Of a DNA stretch of 64,000 nucleotides, positions 7,941 through 16,736 are shown piece after piece (the stretch's first letter is position 1; each line of letters begins with the position of its first letter). The stretch spans positions 1,054,001 through 1,118,000 of the forward strand of contig NZ_MASU01000005.1 of assembly GCF_003202235.1 (NCBI RefSeq), in the 5' to 3' direction. The notes under the pieces were generated by a model. It was not told where the DNA came from and did no database searches. It saw only the letters and a list, made by a program, of their open reading frames with translations. Source of the DNA: Prauserella flavalba. GTDB lineage: Bacteria; Actinomycetota; Actinomycetes; Mycobacteriales; Pseudonocardiaceae. The position numbers were made by a program, and so were the translations under genes.

Positions 7941-8972
7941 GTGAGCGAGCAGGACCGCACCTTCGGACTCTGGTACGACTTCCGCAACCCCGAGCGCTGG
8001 CATCGTCCGTTCAGCACCCTCTACCGGGAGGCGCTCGACCAGATCGCCTGGGCCGAGGGGCTCGGCCTGGGCTCCGTCTGGCTGACCGAGCACCACTTCT
8101 GCGACGACGGCTACACGCCGTCACCGTTCGCGCTGGCGGCGGCGATCGGTGAACGCACCTCCACGATGACGATCGGCACCAACCTCATCGTCGCTCCCCT
8201 GCACAATCCCGTGCGCCTCGCCGAGGACGCCGCCACGGTCTCGTTGCTCACCGGCGGCCGGTTCGAGCTCGGGGTCGGCCAGGGCTACTGGGCGCCGGAG
8301 TTCGCGGCGTTCGAGCGCGACCTGCGCCACCGGCCGAGCCTGCTCGAGGAGAGCGTCGCGCTGATCCGCCGGGCGTGGGACGGCGGCGACGAACCGTTCG
8401 AGGGCAAGCGGTTCCGGCTGCCCTCGGTGCGCGTCACCCCGGCGCCGGAGCGGACGCCGAAGCTGCTCGTCGGCGCGATGGCCGACCGCGCGATCGAGCG
8501 GGCCGCCCGCATCGGCGACGGCTTCCTCAGCACCCAGAACGCCCACCATCAGTCCTATGTGGATGCCCTGGAGCGCGTCGGGAAGTCGCCCGAGGACGGC
8601 GAGATCTACGCGGGCCAGTGGGCGGTGATCGCGGAGGACCCCGAACGCGAATGGTCCCGGATCGGCGAGCACGCGCTGTACCAGCTGAACAACTACATCT
8701 CCTGGGGCGCCTTCGGCCCGCCGGACGAGGTCCCCCGCTTCACCGACCCGGGACAGATCCTCGAGGCCGGTGCCTTCCAGCTGTGGGACCCGGCCACGGC
8801 GGTCGACGAGCTGACCACGCTGCTGCGGGACCGGCCGCAGATCAAGGACGTCCACTTCTGGGCCCAGCTGCCCGGTGAGCCGGTGGACAGCGGCTCTGCG
8901 CGCGTGGAGCTCCTGGCCACGAAGGTGGTGCCGCAGGTGCGGCAGCGACTCGCCGTCGAGGTGGCGGCGTGA
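7941..8972 (+). CDS. LLM class flavin-dependent oxidoreductase
   Basis: A 343-residue luciferase-like (bacterial luciferase/F420 reductase fold) monooxygenase. The start motif FGLWYDFRNP, the SVWLTEHHF strand and the GGRFELGVGQGY loop are typical. GTG start at 7941 follows AAGGAG. Its stop overlaps the next gene's GTG (GTGA), giving an operon LLM-ligase-LLM. A flavin reductase is encoded at 14941, so FMNH2 is the likely cofactor, although F420 cannot be excluded. The upstream gap (7840-7940) contains TTGGAGTTCTCCACAACC (7841-7858), a weak relative of the CGTTGT-N8-ACAACG motif. Confidence 0.9.
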   Translation: MSEQDRTFGLWYDFRNPERWHRPFSTLYREALDQIAWAEGLGLGSVWLTEHHFCDDGYTPSPFALAAAIGERTSTMTIGTNLIVAPLHNPVRLAEDAATVSLLTGGRFELGVGQGYWAPEFAAFERDLRHRPSLLEESVALIRRAWDGGDEPFEGKRFRLPSVRVTPAPERTPKLLVGAMADRAIERAARIGDGFLSTQNAHHQSYVDALERVGKSPEDGEIYAGQWAVIAEDPEREWSRIGEHALYQLNNYISWGAFGPPDEVPRFTDPGQILEAGAFQLWDPATAVDELTTLLRDRPQIKDVHFWAQLPGEPVDSGSARVELLATKVVPQVRQRLAVEVAA

Positions 8973-10549
8973 CCACTCCCCTGCTGCTCACCGACCTGCT
9001 CGATCGCTCGCGGGAACTGTTCCCCGGCAAGGAGATCGTGCAGTACGGCGACGGCGGGCTCAGGCGCCGCTACCGCTACCGCGACTACTACGACCGGGTC
9101 GCCCGGCTCGCCGGCGCGCTGCGGGAGCTGGGGGTTCGGCCCGGCGACCGGGTCGCCACCCTGGCGTGGAACCACGATCGCCACCTGGAGCTCTACCTGG
9201 CCGTGCCGCTGGCGGGCGCGGTGCTGCACACGGTGAACCTGCGGCTGGAACCCGGCGAGATCGCCTACATCCTCGACCACGCGGACGACCGGGTCGTGGT
9301 GGCCGACACGGCGCTGCTGCCCGCGCTCGAGCAGGCGCGCGCGGCCCGGCCCGGCATGTTCGTGGTCGGCACGGACGGCAGCGCGCCGGGCGTGCTGGAC
9401 TACGAGGACATGATCGAGACCGGTTCGCCGCTGTCCGGTCCGCCCGGCGTGGACGAGAACGACCTCGCCGCGCTCTGCTACACGTCGGGCACCACGGGCC
9501 CGCCCAAGGGCGTCGGCTACTCGCATCGCTCGCTGTACCTGCACACCTTCGCCGCGTGCCTCGCCGACGGGCACGCGATCAGCGAGCGCGACACCGTGTT
9601 GCACGTCGTGCCGATGTTCCACGCCAACGCCTGGGGCGTCCCGTTCGCCGCGCTGATGACCGGGGCGAACCAGGTGCTGCCAGGACCGCGCCCGGCGCCG
9701 CGGGACATCGCTCGGATCATCGAGGCGGAGCGGGTGACCTACACGGGCATGGTGCCGACCGTCGCCGTCGACCTGGCCCGGCACGCCCTCGCGCACGGCA
9801 CCGACCTGAGCAGTCTCCGCGCGCTCGTGCTCGGCGGCTCCCCGCCGAGCGACGCGCTCGTGCGCACCTTCACCGAGGACCTCGGCGTGCCCGTGTTCCA
9901 GGGCTGGGGCATGACCGAGATCAGCCCGATGGGTACCTTCGCCAGGCCGCTGCCGTCGGCCGACGACGACCCCGCGGCGCGGCGGCGGTTCGTCCGCACC
10001 CAGGGCAGGCTGCTGCCGGGCCTGCGCTGGCGGCTCGTCGACGACGAGGGCCGGGACCAGCCGCACGACGGCAAGACCCCGGGCGAGCTGCTGATCCGGG
10101 GGCCGTGGGTGGCGAGCTCGTACTTCCGCGCCGAGCACCCGGAGAGCTTCGCCGACGGCTGGCTGCGGACCGGTGACGTCGCCACGATCGACCCGGACGG
10201 CTATCTGGAGATCGTCGACCGCGCCAAGGACCTGATCAAGAGCGGCGGTGAGTGGATCAGCTCGGTGGCGCTGGAGCAGGCGCTGCTGGCCGATCCGGCC
10301 GTGGCCGAGGCCGCTGTGATCGCCGTGCCGCACGAGCGCTGGCAGGAACGCCCGCTCGCGTTCGTGGTGCTCGACCGCACGGCCGACGGCACCGAGCCCG
10401 CGGGCCTGCTCGCCGGTCTCCGCGAGCGGGTGCCCCGCTGGTGGTTGCCCGAGCAGGTGCTCGTGGTCGAAGCGCTGCCGAAGACCAGCGTCGGCAAGCT
10501 CGACAAGCGCGCACTGCGCGAGAAGGCCCGCGCCGGGAGGTCCACGTGA
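8969..10549 (+). CDS. Acyl-CoA ligase (AMP-binding, fatty-acid-CoA-ligase type)
   Basis: A 526-residue ANL-superfamily enzyme activating a carboxylic acid with ATP and CoA. P-loop YTSGTTGPPKG, the GWGMTEISPMG core and the C-terminal SGGEWISSVALE hinge with KTSVGKLDKR lysine region are all present. GTG start at 8969 overlaps the preceding LLM stop; its own stop overlaps the next LLM gene (GTGA). It likely makes the CoA ester that the ACAD/APH pairs then process (inference). Confidence 0.93.
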   Translation: MTTPLLLTDLLDRSRELFPGKEIVQYGDGGLRRRYRYRDYYDRVARLAGALRELGVRPGDRVATLAWNHDRHLELYLAVPLAGAVLHTVNLRLEPGEIAYILDHADDRVVVADTALLPALEQARAARPGMFVVGTDGSAPGVLDYEDMIETGSPLSGPPGVDENDLAALCYTSGTTGPPKGVGYSHRSLYLHTFAACLADGHAISERDTVLHVVPMFHANAWGVPFAALMTGANQVLPGPRPAPRDIARIIEAERVTYTGMVPTVAVDLARHALAHGTDLSSLRALVLGGSPPSDALVRTFTEDLGVPVFQGWGMTEISPMGTFARPLPSADDDPAARRRFVRTQGRLLPGLRWRLVDDEGRDQPHDGKTPGELLIRGPWVASSYFRAEHPESFADGWLRTGDVATIDPDGYLEIVDRAKDLIKSGGEWISSVALEQALLADPAVAEAAVIAVPHERWQERPLAFVVLDRTADGTEPAGLLAGLRERVPRWWLPEQVLVVEALPKTSVGKLDKRALREKARAGRST

Positions 10550-11664
10550 GGTTCGGCGTCTTCTACGTGCTGGAGTGTCCCGACCACGACTTCTCCCGGG
10601 CCTACCGCGAGATGCTGGCGCAGATCAGCTACGCCGAGCACCTCGGCTTCGACGAGGTGTGGCTGGCCGAGCACCACGGCAGCGACTACGGGTCGATGCC
10701 CTCTCCGCAGGTCGCCGCCGCGGCGGTCGCCGAGCGCACCGAGCGGATGCGGATCGGCATCGCGGTCAGCAACCTCACGTTCGACTGGCCGGTGCGCGTG
10801 GCCGAGGACTACGCGATGGTCGACGTGCTCTCCGGCGGGCGGCTGGACTTCGGAGCGGGCCGCGGATACCAGCCCGGGGAGTTCCACAACATGGGCGTCG
10901 GGGACCGGCAGGACGTCAGCCGCGAGGTGTTCGCCGAGGCGCTGGAGATCATCCGCGGGCTGTGGAGCCGGAAAACCGGTGAGCCGTTCTCCTTCCAGGG
11001 CGAGCATTTCGACATCGACGCCGTGGAGTGCAGGCCCACGCCGGTGCAGCGCCCGACCCCGCCGATGTACGTCGCGTCGATCAGCCCGCAGACGTTCGAC
11101 CTGGTCGCCTCGCAGGGCTACAACATGCTGATCACGCCGACCCTGATGACGCTGCCCGAGCTGAACCGGCTCGTGGTGGACATCAAACGCAAGCTCATCG
11201 CGGGTGGGCGCGACCCGCTGTCGCTGGACTTCCCGATGAACTGGCAGATCCATCTCGCGGGCAGCGCGGAGGAGGCCGTGGAGAACGTCGCGGAGCCGCT
11301 GGCCTGGTACTACCGCAACGTGCTCGACCTCGTGCCGAGCGGGCCAGACGTGCCCCGCACCTACGAGCGCTACGCCGAGCTGGTCGCCGCCTCGGAGGAG
11401 GCGGGCGGGCTGACGCTCGACGGCCTGCGGGAGAGCGGCGTGCTCTACGTCGGCGAGCCCGAAGGGCTGGTCGCCGAGATCGAGACGCTGCACCAGGAAA
11501 CCGGGTTGCAGCACCTGATCTGCTGGATGCGCTTCGGCGGGCTCGCACACGAGAAGGTGCTCAGCTCGCTGGAACTGTTCGCCGAGCACGTCCTGCCGCG
11601 GTTTCGTGACCGGCCGCCGGTCGTGCCGCGGGCACTGCGCGACGAGGTCGCCGCGATTCGCTGA
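10546..11664 (+). CDS. LLM class flavin-dependent oxidoreductase
   Basis: A 372-residue luciferase-like monooxygenase. VWLAEHHGSDYG, the GGRLDFGAGRGY loop and a C-terminal ICWMRFGGL segment match the class. GTG start at 10546 overlaps the ligase stop. Together with the LLM proteins at 7941 and 13795 it suggests several two-component flavin monooxygenations, for example Baeyer-Villiger-type oxygen insertions (inference). Confidence 0.9.
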   Translation: MRFGVFYVLECPDHDFSRAYREMLAQISYAEHLGFDEVWLAEHHGSDYGSMPSPQVAAAAVAERTERMRIGIAVSNLTFDWPVRVAEDYAMVDVLSGGRLDFGAGRGYQPGEFHNMGVGDRQDVSREVFAEALEIIRGLWSRKTGEPFSFQGEHFDIDAVECRPTPVQRPTPPMYVASISPQTFDLVASQGYNMLITPTLMTLPELNRLVVDIKRKLIAGGRDPLSLDFPMNWQIHLAGSAEEAVENVAEPLAWYYRNVLDLVPSGPDVPRTYERYAELVAASEEAGGLTLDGLRESGVLYVGEPEGLVAEIETLHQETGLQHLICWMRFGGLAHEKVLSSLELFAEHVLPRFRDRPPVVPRALRDEVAAIR

Positions 11665-11694
11665 GCCGGTCCGAGAGAGAGAAAGGCGGAAAAA

Positions 11695-12495
11695 ATGGCA
11701 CACCTAGAGGTCGAGGGAAGCAGGCGCGTCTACTTCGAGCACCACCGAGGATCGGGCCGCCCGGTGGTACTGGTCCACGGCTGGGGCGCGAACGCCCGCT
11801 GCTGGGACACCGTCGCGCCCGCGCTGCGGGCAGGCGGTCACGAGGTGGTGCTGCTGGACCTGCGCGCGTGCGGCCGGTCCGACAACGACTTCGAGGACGT
11901 CTCGATCAGCGCGCTCGGCGCCGACGTCGCACTGCTCTGCGAGCGGCTCGGCCTGCGCCAGCCGGTGATCAACGGCTGGTCGCTCGGCGGCGCGGTCGCG
12001 GTCGACGCCGCCGCAAGGCTCGGCAGCGACGCGGGCGGACTGGTGCTGTCGGGCGGCGCGACGCCGCGCTACACCTCGGCGCCGGACTGGCCGCACGGCG
12101 GGACGCTCGACGACGTGCGCGGCGTGCTCGGCGGGCTCGCCGCCGACCGCGCCACCACGTTCCAGGGTGTCGCCGACGCGGTCTGCGCCGCGCCCGTCAG
12201 CGCCGAGGTGGTCCGCTGGCTGTGGGGCATGTTCCTGGAGATGGGGCCGCGTGGCGACGACTCGCTGTGGGACCTGGCCGAGATGGACCAGCGCGAGACC
12301 CTGGCCGGCCTGGACCTTCCGGTGCTGTCCCTGCACGGCACCGACGACGCCTTCGTGCCGTTCTCCGGGGCCGAGGCCGCGGCCGGCCTGTGCGGCGACG
12401 CGAAGCTCGTGGCGTTCCCCGGCTGCGGGCACGCACCGTTCCTCGAGGACCGCGACACCTACCTCGCCGAACTCACGGGGTTTCTCGCCCGATGA
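11695..12495 (+). CDS. Alpha/beta hydrolase
   Basis: A 266-residue alpha/beta-fold hydrolase. The oxyanion segment VHGWGANARCW, nucleophile elbow GWSLGG (Ser), acid in HGTDDAFVPF and catalytic His in GCGHAPFLED are visible. The ATG follows AAAGGCGG. Its stop overlaps the ATG of the next SDR (ATGA). In a flavin monooxygenase operon it is a good candidate for lactone or ester hydrolysis after Baeyer-Villiger oxidation (inference). Confidence 0.9.
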   Translation: MAHLEVEGSRRVYFEHHRGSGRPVVLVHGWGANARCWDTVAPALRAGGHEVVLLDLRACGRSDNDFEDVSISALGADVALLCERLGLRQPVINGWSLGGAVAVDAAARLGSDAGGLVLSGGATPRYTSAPDWPHGGTLDDVRGVLGGLAADRATTFQGVADAVCAAPVSAEVVRWLWGMFLEMGPRGDDSLWDLAEMDQRETLAGLDLPVLSLHGTDDAFVPFSGAEAAAGLCGDAKLVAFPGCGHAPFLEDRDTYLAELTGFLAR

Positions 12496-13208
12496 GTACC
12501 TGGCTGGTGACCGGTGGCTCCCGCGGCATCGGCCGCGCGGTGGTCGAGCAGGCCGCCGCGGCGGGAGCGGACGTCGCGACGTTCTCGCGCTCCCCCGCCG
12601 CCGACCGGGCGGGCCTGCCGGAACGGGTGCTCGAGGTGAAGACAGACGTGACCGATCCCGAGTCGATCCGCCGCGGCGTGGAGACGGTGCGCGAGCAGTT
12701 CGGCGGGATCGACGTGGTGGTCAACAGCGCCGGGGTGCACCGGGGCGGCCGTATCGACGGGATCGACCGGGAGTCCTGGGACGAGGTGCTCGCCACCAAC
12801 CTCACCGGTGCCTTCGAGGTGTGCCGTGCCGTGACCCCCGTGCTGCGCGAAGGCGCGGCCGTGGTCAACGTGGGCGCGGTGGTGGGGCTGCGCGGCTTTC
12901 CCGGCGACGTCGCCTACGGCTCGGCCAAGGCGGGGCTGAGCGGGCTCACGCAGGTGCTGGCCGTGGAGCTCGCCCCGCGCGGGATCCGGGTGAACCTCGT
13001 CGTGCCCGGTTTCGTGGACACCGACATGACCGCGGGCCTCAACGAACGGGCCCGGCAGCGCGTGGTGGACACGATCCCGTTCGGACGGACGGGCACGGCT
13101 CGGGAGATCGCCGAGGTGATCGTGGCCGTGGCGCGCTCCACCTACATGACCGGCGCCACCGTGCCCGTGGACGGCGGTCTGCTCGCCACGTTCGGGGGAG
13201 GCAGGTGA
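12492..13208 (+). CDS. SDR family oxidoreductase
   Basis: A 238-residue classical short-chain dehydrogenase. TGGSRGIG near the N-terminus, NSAGVHRGG, and the catalytic YGSAK with upstream VNVGAVVGL are seen; the usual Ser before the Tyr is replaced by Gly/Ala in this segment, which may affect activity or indicate a different serine. The ATG overlaps the hydrolase stop. It may oxidise the alcohol released by the hydrolase (inference). Confidence 0.85.
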   Translation: MSTWLVTGGSRGIGRAVVEQAAAAGADVATFSRSPAADRAGLPERVLEVKTDVTDPESIRRGVETVREQFGGIDVVVNSAGVHRGGRIDGIDRESWDEVLATNLTGAFEVCRAVTPVLREGAAVVNVGAVVGLRGFPGDVAYGSAKAGLSGLTQVLAVELAPRGIRVNLVVPGFVDTDMTAGLNERARQRVVDTIPFGRTGTAREIAEVIVAVARSTYMTGATVPVDGGLLATFGGGR

Positions 13209-13213
13209 TGCGG

Positions 13214-13279
13214 CGTTGTGCCGACCTCCAACGGCCGTCCGAATCGGCTGTTCGCCGCGCCGGAAGCCGTGACTAGCGT
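13214..13279 (+). promoter_or_regulatory. Promoter of SnoaL-LLM unit with PucR-type operator candidate
   Basis: CGTTGTGCCGACCTCCAACG at 13214-13233 fits CGTTGT-N8-ACAACG with one arm mismatch. A TAGCGT -10-like hexamer starts at 13274, 60 bases downstream. No -35 hexamer is evident, consistent with an activated promoter. Downstream the leader carries two direct copies of ATCGTTCAA (13296-13304 and 13306-13314). Confidence 0.5.
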
Positions 13280-13330
13280 CCGAGCAAAGAGTTCGATCGT
13301 TCAATATCGTTCAACGAGGAGCGACTGCTG

Positions 13331-13756
13331 ATGACGACCGGCACCGAGACCAAGACCGTCGAGGAGCTCAACAAGGACACCGTCGCCTCGTTCATGGAGG
13401 TCTTCTCCACGGGCGACGTCGACAACATCCTGTCCTTCCTCTCCGAGTCCGCCACGTGGTGGGTGGCAGGCGGGTTGGACGGCATCTCCGGCACCAAGAG
13501 CAAGAAGGAGTTCGGGGAGATGCTCTCCGGGATCTCCGCGTCGACCGTCACCGGCGCCATCCGGCTCACGCCGCTGGCCTGGACCGCCGAGGGCGATCGG
13601 GTCGCCGTCGAGACCGAGTCCTATTCGGAGCTGAAGAACGGCCGCGTCTACAACAACCTCTACCACTTCGTGTTCGAGGTGCGCGACGGGAAGATCCAGA
13701 GCGTCAAGGAGTTCCTGGACACCGAGCACACCCGCGCGATCTTCCTGGCGCCCTGA
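13331..13756 (+). CDS. SnoaL-like / NTF2-fold protein
   Basis: A 141-residue SnoaL-like protein. VASFMEVFSTGDVDNILSF and the central SATWWVAGG strand resemble ketosteroid-isomerase/limonene-epoxide-hydrolase type folds. The ATG follows GAGGAGCG at suitable spacing. It heads a unit with an LLM monooxygenase 38 bases downstream. Function within the pathway unknown; hydration, isomerisation or simple ligand binding are possible. Confidence 0.75.
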   Translation: MTTGTETKTVEELNKDTVASFMEVFSTGDVDNILSFLSESATWWVAGGLDGISGTKSKKEFGEMLSGISASTVTGAIRLTPLAWTAEGDRVAVETESYSELKNGRVYNNLYHFVFEVRDGKIQSVKEFLDTEHTRAIFLAP

Positions 13757-13794
13757 GCGCGACGCCGAACACCTACCACAGAAAGGATTTCCCC

Positions 13795-14880
13795 ATGGAC
13801 GTCGGCATGCTGCTGGTCTTCCAGAACTGGTTCGAGAACGTCAGCGACGAAGAGGTCTTCACGCGCGAGCTGAAGATGGGCGTGCTCGCCGAGCAGTACG
13901 GCTTCGACTCGGTGTGGTCGGCCGAGCACCACTTCGACGACTACTCGATGTGCCCGGACAACCTGCAGATCATGGCCTACATAGCCGGCCAGACCTCCCG
14001 GATCAAGCTCGGCACGGGCGCGGTGATCCTGCCGTGGAACGACCCGCTGCGGGTGGTCGAGAAGGTCGTGATGCTCGACCACATGTCGAACGGCCGCGTG
14101 CTGTTCGGCATGGGCCGGGGCCTCGCGAAGATGGAGTACGAGGGTTTCCGGGTGGACATGAACGAGTCGCGCGGCCGGTTCGACGAGGCCGCCGCGATGA
14201 TCATCCGCGGCCTGCGGGACGGCTACGTGGAGAACGACGGCCCGTTCTACCCGCAGCCGAGGGTGAACGTCCGCCCCGGTGGGACCCGCTCGTGGGACGG
14301 CAGGCTGTTCGGCGTCGCGATGTCGCCCGACTCGATCCCGGCGGTCGCCGACCTGGGCGCGCAGATGATGACGTTCATGCAGTACGACTTCCCCACCCAC
14401 GTCGAGGCGCTGGAACGCTGGCGTGGCCTGCACCGGGAGAGGCACGGCACCGAGCCGGGACCCGCGCTGATCCAGGACTTCGTGTACTGCCACGAGGACC
14501 CCGAGGAAGCCAAGCGCATCGCGCACGAGCACATCTCGCGGTACTTCCTCTCCGTGATCAAGCACTACGACTTCGCGGGCTCCCACTGGCGGGAGACGAA
14601 GGGCTACGAGGCCTACCAGGTCGGCGCGGACATGATCCGCGAGGCCGGCATGGAGGCCGCGGCGAGCGCCTACGTCGACGCCAACGTCTGGGGGACCCCG
14701 GAGCAGATCGTGGAGAAGTACGCCGAGCGCGCCGAGATCGGCGGGGACTTCATGGCCAACGCCGCGTTCTGTTTCGGTGGCCTGCCGCTGGACAAGGCGG
14801 AGGCCAGCATGAAGCTCTTCGGCGAGAAGGTGGTGCCCGAGCTGCACAAGATGAAGGCCCGCACGCCCGCCGGAGTGTGA
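13795..14880 (+). CDS. LLM class flavin-dependent oxidoreductase
   Basis: A 361-residue luciferase-like monooxygenase. The start at ATG 13795 is preceded by GAAAGG and gives the typical N-terminal strand MDVGMLLVFQNWF. SVWSAEHHFDDYS, GAVILPWNDPLRVVE and the VLFGMGRGLAKME loop are class hallmarks. A strong hairpin follows the gene, then the flavin reductase that could supply its reduced flavin. Confidence 0.9.
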   Translation: MDVGMLLVFQNWFENVSDEEVFTRELKMGVLAEQYGFDSVWSAEHHFDDYSMCPDNLQIMAYIAGQTSRIKLGTGAVILPWNDPLRVVEKVVMLDHMSNGRVLFGMGRGLAKMEYEGFRVDMNESRGRFDEAAAMIIRGLRDGYVENDGPFYPQPRVNVRPGGTRSWDGRLFGVAMSPDSIPAVADLGAQMMTFMQYDFPTHVEALERWRGLHRERHGTEPGPALIQDFVYCHEDPEEAKRIAHEHISRYFLSVIKHYDFAGSHWRETKGYEAYQVGADMIREAGMEAAASAYVDANVWGTPEQIVEKYAERAEIGGDFMANAAFCFGGLPLDKAEASMKLFGEKVVPELHKMKARTPAGV

Positions 14881-14885
14881 GCCCC

Positions 14886-14918
14886 GCCGTGGCCCCGGAA
14901 GCGATCCGGGGCCACGGC
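14886..14918 (+). terminator. Strong hairpin after LLM gene
   Basis: Perfect 13-bp arms GCCGTGGCCCCGG (14886-14898) and CCGGGGCCACGGC (14906-14918) with a 7-base loop, 5 bases after the LLM stop. No T-tract. It may terminate or reduce read-through into the flavin reductase-RibBA-regulator unit. Confidence 0.6.
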
Positions 14919-14940
14919 CCTGACGACGCTGGAGCAGCAG

Positions 14941-15444
14941 ATGGAGACCGTGAGCCCGCCGTCGCTGGCGGACGACTTCCGCGACGTGATGTCCGGGGTG
15001 TGCACCCCGGTCGCCGTGGTGACCACAATGGACGGAGACCGTCCACACGGCACCACCGTGAGCGCGTTCGCCTCGCTGTCGCTGGAGCCCCCGATGGTGC
15101 TGGCGGCCCTGGACCGGCGCTCGGAGCTGCTGGCGCTGGTCCGCGCGCACGGCCGCTTCGGGCTCAACGTGCTCGCGAGCGGCCAGCAGGCGCTGGCGAC
15201 CCGGTTCGCGCGCAAGGGAGCCGACAAGTTCCAGGGCGTGCCCTGGCGGACCGAGCATGGGCTGCCCCGGCTGCCCGGCGTGGCCGGCTGGCTCGCCTGC
15301 CGGGTGCACCGGCTCGTCGACGGCGGCGACCACGTCATCGCGCTGGGCCTGGTGGACGCCGCGCAGCGGCTCGCCGTGTCACCGCTGACCTACCACGCGC
15401 GCGCCTTCGGCACGCACCTTCCGGTGACCGGTGAGCGATGCTGA
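14941..15444 (+). CDS. Flavin reductase family protein
   Basis: A 167-residue flavin reductase (HpaC-like split-barrel FMN-binding domain). FRDVMSGVCTPVAVVTTMDG, HGTTVSAFASLSLEPPMVL and the terminal SPLTYHARAFG are characteristic. It would reduce FMN or FAD with NAD(P)H for the LLM monooxygenases. The stop overlaps the ribBA start by 7 bases, so flavin synthesis and flavin reduction are translationally coupled. Confidence 0.92.
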   Translation: METVSPPSLADDFRDVMSGVCTPVAVVTTMDGDRPHGTTVSAFASLSLEPPMVLAALDRRSELLALVRAHGRFGLNVLASGQQALATRFARKGADKFQGVPWRTEHGLPRLPGVAGWLACRVHRLVDGGDHVIALGLVDAAQRLAVSPLTYHARAFGTHLPVTGERC

Positions 15445-16736
15445 CGCCCGGCACAACCGCGGTGCCGGTCTCGCCCGGTGAGGCCGTGCAGCACGCCGTC
15501 GCCGCGCTCGCCGAGGGCCGGATGATCGTGGTGCTCGACGACGCCGACCGGGAGGACGAGGGCGACCTGGTCGCCGCGGCGGCCACGATCACCCCGGAGC
15601 GGATGGCGTTCCTCGTCCGGCACAGCACCGGCATCGTGTGCGCGCCGATGACCGGCGAGCGGGCCGACGCGCTGCGCCTGCCGCAGATGGTCGCCGACAA
15701 CACAGACTCACACGCCACGGCGTTCACCGTGAGTGTCGACCACGCGCACACCGGGACAGGCGTGTCCGCGCACGACCGTGCCACGACGGTCCGTGCCCTG
15801 GCCGACCCCACCACGCACGCCGGTGACCTGCGCAGACCCGGCCACATCTTCCCGCTGCGGGCCCGCGAGGGTGGCGTGCTGGTCCGGGCCGGGCACACCG
15901 AGGCGGCCGTCGACCTGGTAGGCCTGGCCGGCGCCGGGGACGTCGGCGTGATCAGCGAGCTCGTGGCCGACGACGGCTCGATGCTGCGCGGCGCGGCGCT
16001 CACCGCGTTCGCCGAGCAGCACGACCTTCCCATGCTGCGGATCGCCGACCTCGTCCGCTACCGCGGGGCCACGGAACGGCTGGTGGAGCCGGTCGCGAAC
16101 GCCGCGATGCCCACCGAGTTCGGCGACTTCCGCGCCGTGGCCTACCGCTCGACGCTCGACGGCACGGAGCACCTGGCGCTGGTGCTCGGCGACGTCGCCG
16201 CCGCGGGCCACACCGAAGCGGGCGCGCTGGTGCGCGTGCACAGCGAGTGCCTCACCGGTGACATCCTCGGTTCCCTGCGCTGCGACTGCGGCGCCCAGCT
16301 CGAGCAGGCGCTGCGGGCCGTGGCCGAGGAGGGCTGTGGCGTGGTGGTCTACCTGCGCGGACACGAGGGCCGCGGCATCGGGCTCGCCCACAAGATCCGC
16401 GCGTACGCCCTGCAGGAGCAGGGCCTCGACACCGTGGACGCCAACCTCGCGCAGGGGCTGCCGGTGGACTCGCGCAGCTACGGCATCGGCGCCCAGATCC
16501 TCACCGACCTCGGCGTGCGGAGGCTGCGGCTCATCACCAACAACCCCGCGAAGTACGGCGGCCTCGACGGGCATGGCCTCGACATCGTCGGGCGCGTCCG
16601 GCTTCCGGTGACGCCGACGCCGCACAACGTCCGCTACCTGCGGACCAAGCGCGAGCGGATGGGCCATGAGCTGGCCGAACCGGATGGCACCGCCCGCTGG
16701 GGGCATGGACGTCAGGCGCACGGTAAGGCACAGTGA
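15438..16736 (+). CDS. ribBA: Bifunctional DHBP synthase / GTP cyclohydrolase II
   Basis: A 432-residue two-domain riboflavin enzyme. The N-terminal RibB domain has DDADREDEGDLV and PGHIFPLRA; the C-terminal RibA domain has the zinc cysteines in CLTGDILGSLRCDCG and the RGHEGRGIG loop. It makes 3,4-dihydroxy-2-butanone 4-phosphate from ribulose 5-phosphate and opens the GTP imidazole ring, the two entry reactions to riboflavin. Located between flavin reductase and a regulator instead of with ribE/ribH, it is probably an accessory copy that raises flavin supply when the monooxygenases are induced (inference). Confidence 0.96.
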   Translation: MLTPGTTAVPVSPGEAVQHAVAALAEGRMIVVLDDADREDEGDLVAAAATITPERMAFLVRHSTGIVCAPMTGERADALRLPQMVADNTDSHATAFTVSVDHAHTGTGVSAHDRATTVRALADPTTHAGDLRRPGHIFPLRAREGGVLVRAGHTEAAVDLVGLAGAGDVGVISELVADDGSMLRGAALTAFAEQHDLPMLRIADLVRYRGATERLVEPVANAAMPTEFGDFRAVAYRSTLDGTEHLALVLGDVAAAGHTEAGALVRVHSECLTGDILGSLRCDCGAQLEQALRAVAEEGCGVVVYLRGHEGRGIGLAHKIRAYALQEQGLDTVDANLAQGLPVDSRSYGIGAQILTDLGVRRLRLITNNPAKYGGLDGHGLDIVGRVRLPVTPTPHNVRYLRTKRERMGHELAEPDGTARWGHGRQAHGKAQ

